From Thalassotalea sp. Sam97 (GTDB lineage: Bacteria > Pseudomonadota > Gammaproteobacteria > Enterobacterales > Alteromonadaceae): a stretch of 64,000 nt of DNA. The stretch is from assembly GCF_041379765.1 (NCBI RefSeq), contig NZ_CP166919.1, positions 124,001 to 188,000 on the forward strand, given 5' to 3'. A program made the translations under genes and the position numbers. Below the pieces are notes generated by a model, which worked only from the letters and a program-made list of their open reading frames with translations, did no database searches and was not told the DNA's origin. Shown here piece by piece: positions 61,501 to 64,000 of this stretch (its first letter is position 1; each line of letters opens with the position of its first letter).

Positions 61501-61917
61501 TTAATAATAGCTGTTGATGAAAATAGCAACGCAGTTAAGGCCAATAATAAGCAGTAAGATAGGGCGAGACATTTCACGTGATAAGGCACAAAAGGCGAGT
61601 GCCGAGCAGAGTTGCAATACTTTGCCTATAGCGACGCCAGCGTACATGCCAAATGTATGGGCCAACTCGCGAATAATGCGATTAGCTTCTAAGTCGATGC
61701 CGCCGTAATGCATAAAATAAATGGTGGTGAGATAATCGAGGCAAGCGGTGAGGATCAACAATAGCCAAAATGGTCGATGCTGCTTTAAAGCGAATAACAT
61801 GTTGTGACGCAAAGGCACGTCTTGGTCCAAAATGATCATATTAAAATCATAGGCAATCAATGTCCTGTTAGCGCTTGCTAGCTTTTTGTTGTTATTTCCC
61901 TGCCAATTGACGTCCAT
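61501..61917 (-). CDS. Small membrane protein, DUF5658-like
   Basis: A 138-residue protein with three or four hydrophobic segments: PFWLLLILTACLDYLTTIYFMHYGG, ELAHTFGMYAGVAIGKVLQLCSALAFCAL and PILLLIIGLNCVAIFINSYY. The LDYLTTIYFM...GGIDLEANRIIREL pattern (an acidic-TT helix followed by E-A-N) resembles the DUF5658 family; function unknown. The first 45 residues are polar and the start is uncertain; the in-frame ATGs at residues 26 and 40 could be used. Convergent with envZ. Confidence 0.72.
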   Translation of the reverse strand: MDVNWQGNNNKKLASANRTLIAYDFNMIILDQDVPLRHNMLFALKQHRPFWLLLILTACLDYLTTIYFMHYGGIDLEANRIIRELAHTFGMYAGVAIGKVLQLCSALAFCALSREMSRPILLLIIGLNCVAIFINSYY

Positions 61918-62223
61918 TATGCTCCTTTATATATTGTTGATATTAAGTAATAAATAGATATTCACAGAACGTTTTATAAAGTATAGACCAAATTTTGGCG
62001 GGGCTTAGATACGGTCAATGTTGGCGCTCTTTACGGTGAGTTCAGTAGCTCATGATGTTAACGAAGGTGACCAAAGAACATATGCACTGTGGTGTGAGTT
62101 ATTAACTGGTATTGTCAGTTAGGGCCAACGGTAAGATGACCATAGTTGCCGTGATGTTGGTTAGCTTGGGGGTATAAAAAAGCCAGCATCAATGCTGGCT
62201 TTTGCGATCTTTAATGTCGTTGG
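61918..62223. other. Intergenic region before pckA
   Basis: 306 bp without a supported frame. It carries the promoter of the small membrane protein gene (minus strand, near 61,918-61,990, AT-rich) and the pckA terminator at 62,178-62,203. The middle part shows nothing I can assign. Confidence 0.6.
62178..62203. terminator. Rho-independent terminator of pckA
   Basis: AAAAGCCAGCAT, loop CA, ATGCTGGCTTTT: a 12-pair stem just after the pckA stop on the minus strand, with an A-rich left side that becomes a T-run in the transcript. Also usable from the plus strand. Confidence 0.92.
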
Positions 62224-63825
62224 TTACAGTTTTGGACCTGCGGCAACTAATTTCTGACCGTGTTCGTTATCGGTAAATTTCTCAAAATTATTAATAAATT
62301 TAGCCGCTAAGTCTTCAGCTTTTTGTTGCCACTCGGTTGCATCTTGATAGGTGTCACGCGGATCAAGAATACCGTCATTGACTTGCTCAAGTGACTTAGG
62401 AACAGATAAGTTAAACATTGGTAAGGTTTGACATTCAGCCTGTTCAATCGAACCGTCTAAGATAGCATCGATAATGGCACGAGTATCTTTTATTGAGATA
62501 CGTTTACCACTGCCATTCCAGCCGGTATTGACTAAATAGGCTTCGGCGCCACTTGCTTGCATACGCTTAACCAATACATCAGCGTATTTGGTTGGGTGTA
62601 GACTTAAGAATGCCGCACCAAAACAGCTTGAGAACGTTGGTGTAGGTTCGGTAATACCGCGCTCAGTACCCGCTAGTTTGGCGGTGAAACCAGATAAGAA
62701 ATAGTACTCTGTTTGCTCTGGTGTTAATTTCGCAACCGGTGGTAATACCCCAAAGGCGTCTGCGGTAAGGAAGATTACTTTGGTTGCATGGCCGCCACGC
62801 GATATCGGTTTAACAATGTTGTCGATGTGGTGAATCGGGTACGATACTCGGGTGTTTTCAGTTTTGCTGGCGTTATCAAAATCGATATCGCCATTTTCTT
62901 TAACAACAACATTTTCAAGTAGCGCATCACGGCGGATGGCGTTATAAATGTCGGGTTCGTTTTCAGCGCTTAGATTGATGGTTTTAGCGTAACAGCCACC
63001 TTCAAAGTTAAATACGCCATTGTCATCCCAACCGTGTTCATCATCACCAATTAGCTGGCGATTAGGATCAGTTGATAGGGTTGTTTTACCTGTACCTGAT
63101 AGACCGAAGAAGATCGCTGTGTCACCGTCTTTACCAATGTTAGCGCTACAGTGCATAGAGGCGATTCCCTTTAATGGTAATAGGTAGTTCATCATTGAGA
63201 ACATGCCCTTTTTCATTTCACCACCGTACCAAGTACCACCAATAAGCTGCATGCGCTCGGTTAGGTTAAACGCAACAAAATTTTCAGAGTTTAAGCCTTG
63301 TTGTTGCCAGTTTGGGTTATTGGTCTTAGCGCCATTCATAACCACAAAATCAGGCTCATAGTTTTCTAGCTCTTCATCACTTGGGCGAATGAACATATTC
63401 TTCACAAAGTGTGCTTGCCATGCCACCTCAGTAATGAAGCGTACTTTTAGACGAGTATCTTCATTGGCACCACAAAAAGTATCAACCACAAACAAGCGCT
63501 TCGTTGATAACTGAGTAGTGACGAGATCTTTTAGCTGTACCCAGGTTTCAGGGGACATTGGCTTATTATCATTTTTACCTTGATCAGACCACCAAACGGT
63601 ATCTTTTGTTGTGTCATCTCGAACAATGTATTTATCTTTTGGCGAGCGACCGGTAAAAATACCCGTGTCTACCGCAACCGCACCACTATTGGTAACGGTG
63701 CCCTTCTCAAAACCTTGCAAATCTTGCTTAGTTTCTTCGGCAAATAATGTGTCGTAACTAGGGTTGTGAACGATTTCAGTGGTATTGTGGATACCGTACA
63801 CTGATAAATCTATCGTTTTAGGCAT
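62224..63825 (-). CDS. pckA: Phosphoenolpyruvate carboxykinase (ATP)
   Basis: A 533-residue gluconeogenic enzyme converting oxaloacetate and ATP to PEP, CO2 and ADP. The motifs are complete: GIFTGRSPKDKYIVRD (substrate Arg), FVVDTFCGANEDTRLKVRFITE, GTWYGGEMKKGMFSMMNYLLP (Mn and PEP Lys), the P-loop FFGLSGTGKTTLSTDP, LIGDDEHGWDDNGVFNFEGGCYAK and the C-terminal NTGWNGSGKRISIKDTRAII. Standard family length. It is alone, ends with a strong hairpin, and diverges from sequence beyond the window. The 175 bp upstream carry its promoter. Confidence 0.97.
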   Translation of the reverse strand: MPKTIDLSVYGIHNTTEIVHNPSYDTLFAEETKQDLQGFEKGTVTNSGAVAVDTGIFTGRSPKDKYIVRDDTTKDTVWWSDQGKNDNKPMSPETWVQLKDLVTTQLSTKRLFVVDTFCGANEDTRLKVRFITEVAWQAHFVKNMFIRPSDEELENYEPDFVVMNGAKTNNPNWQQQGLNSENFVAFNLTERMQLIGGTWYGGEMKKGMFSMMNYLLPLKGIASMHCSANIGKDGDTAIFFGLSGTGKTTLSTDPNRQLIGDDEHGWDDNGVFNFEGGCYAKTINLSAENEPDIYNAIRRDALLENVVVKENGDIDFDNASKTENTRVSYPIHHIDNIVKPISRGGHATKVIFLTADAFGVLPPVAKLTPEQTEYYFLSGFTAKLAGTERGITEPTPTFSSCFGAAFLSLHPTKYADVLVKRMQASGAEAYLVNTGWNGSGKRISIKDTRAIIDAILDGSIEQAECQTLPMFNLSVPKSLEQVNDGILDPRDTYQDATEWQQKAEDLAAKFINNFEKFTDNEHGQKLVAAGPKL

Positions 63826-64000
63826 TCGAGCGAGCTCCCCAAAATATAAAGTGATGCTGAATTATATTAGAGTTATAAGTCTAAATTCTTGTTGAATTGA
63901 TCGCATACTAAACAATATAAGGGGTAAAGGAAAGGGAAATGTCGACGATGTTGAAAGTTTTTTGAGGGCCTTTCAAAAGTGGCGTTAACAACCGTAAATT

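Overview
The window is a contiguous piece of a gammaproteobacterial chromosome, most likely a marine member of the Alteromonadales (Colwelliaceae/Thalassotalea-like). This is an inference from low-to-moderate GC, the E. coli-like blocks gpmI-envC-yibQ and yibN-grxC-secB-gpsA, and the presence of CpxRA, OmpR/EnvZ, Tex, GreB and ATP-dependent PckA. No rRNA, tRNA or CRISPR array was seen.

Positions 1 to about 43,080 hold one large exosortase A (XrtA/EpsH, PEP-CTERM) exopolysaccharide locus. The left arm (1-3866, minus strand) encodes the envelope machinery: an outer-membrane beta-barrel (cut by the window edge), a tyrosine-kinase-like ATPase, a Wzz-type chain-length protein and a Wza-type lipoprotein. 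The divergent plus-strand arm (4118-18,749) encodes the initiating sugar-phosphate transferase, a deacetylase, a FemAB-like acyltransferase, glycosyltransferases, exosortase A with a fused EpsI domain, a formyltransferase-deacetylase fusion, an amidotransferase and an O-ligase, mostly joined by overlapping stop/start codons. Several of these genes use TTG starts.

From 18,863 to 28,492 lies an accessory block, mostly on the minus strand: GT2, Wzx flippase, a TPR protein, a second FemAB-like protein, a further deacetylase and an asparagine-synthetase-like protein without the glutaminase cysteine. An IS3-family element (about 23,383-24,649) with a frameshifted orfA and an older transposase relic interrupt it. 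From 28,691 come an acyl carrier protein and two exosortase-A-associated hydrolases, then a 640-bp gene-poor scar carrying an IS-end remnant. Next is an HPr-rel-A cassette (Tat-signal protein, PqqD-like protein, HprK-like kinase, nucleotidyltransferase-like protein), a fused WecB-WecC, the exosortase-A-associated PLP decarboxylase and acyl-CoA ligase (minus strand), and finally the PrsT TPR lipoprotein and a trypsin-like protease.

From 43,120 the content is housekeeping: yibQ, envC, gpmI (minus), yibN-grxC-secB-gpsA (plus), trmL, fieF, a lysophospholipase-like hydrolase, cpxA-cpxR divergent from a cpxP/spy-like gene with a CpxR-box-like site between them, glycerate kinase, tex, greB, ompR-envZ, a small membrane protein and pckA.

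Taken together, the first two thirds build, modify, export and link a polysaccharide, with sorting of PEP-CTERM proteins by XrtA, although no PEP-CTERM substrate is encoded here. The most interesting unexplained parts are the formyltransferase-deacetylase fusion, the HPr-rel-A cassette with its Tat-targeted protein, the ACP/ligase/decarboxylase/hydrolase set, and a 35-residue coupled membrane peptide.
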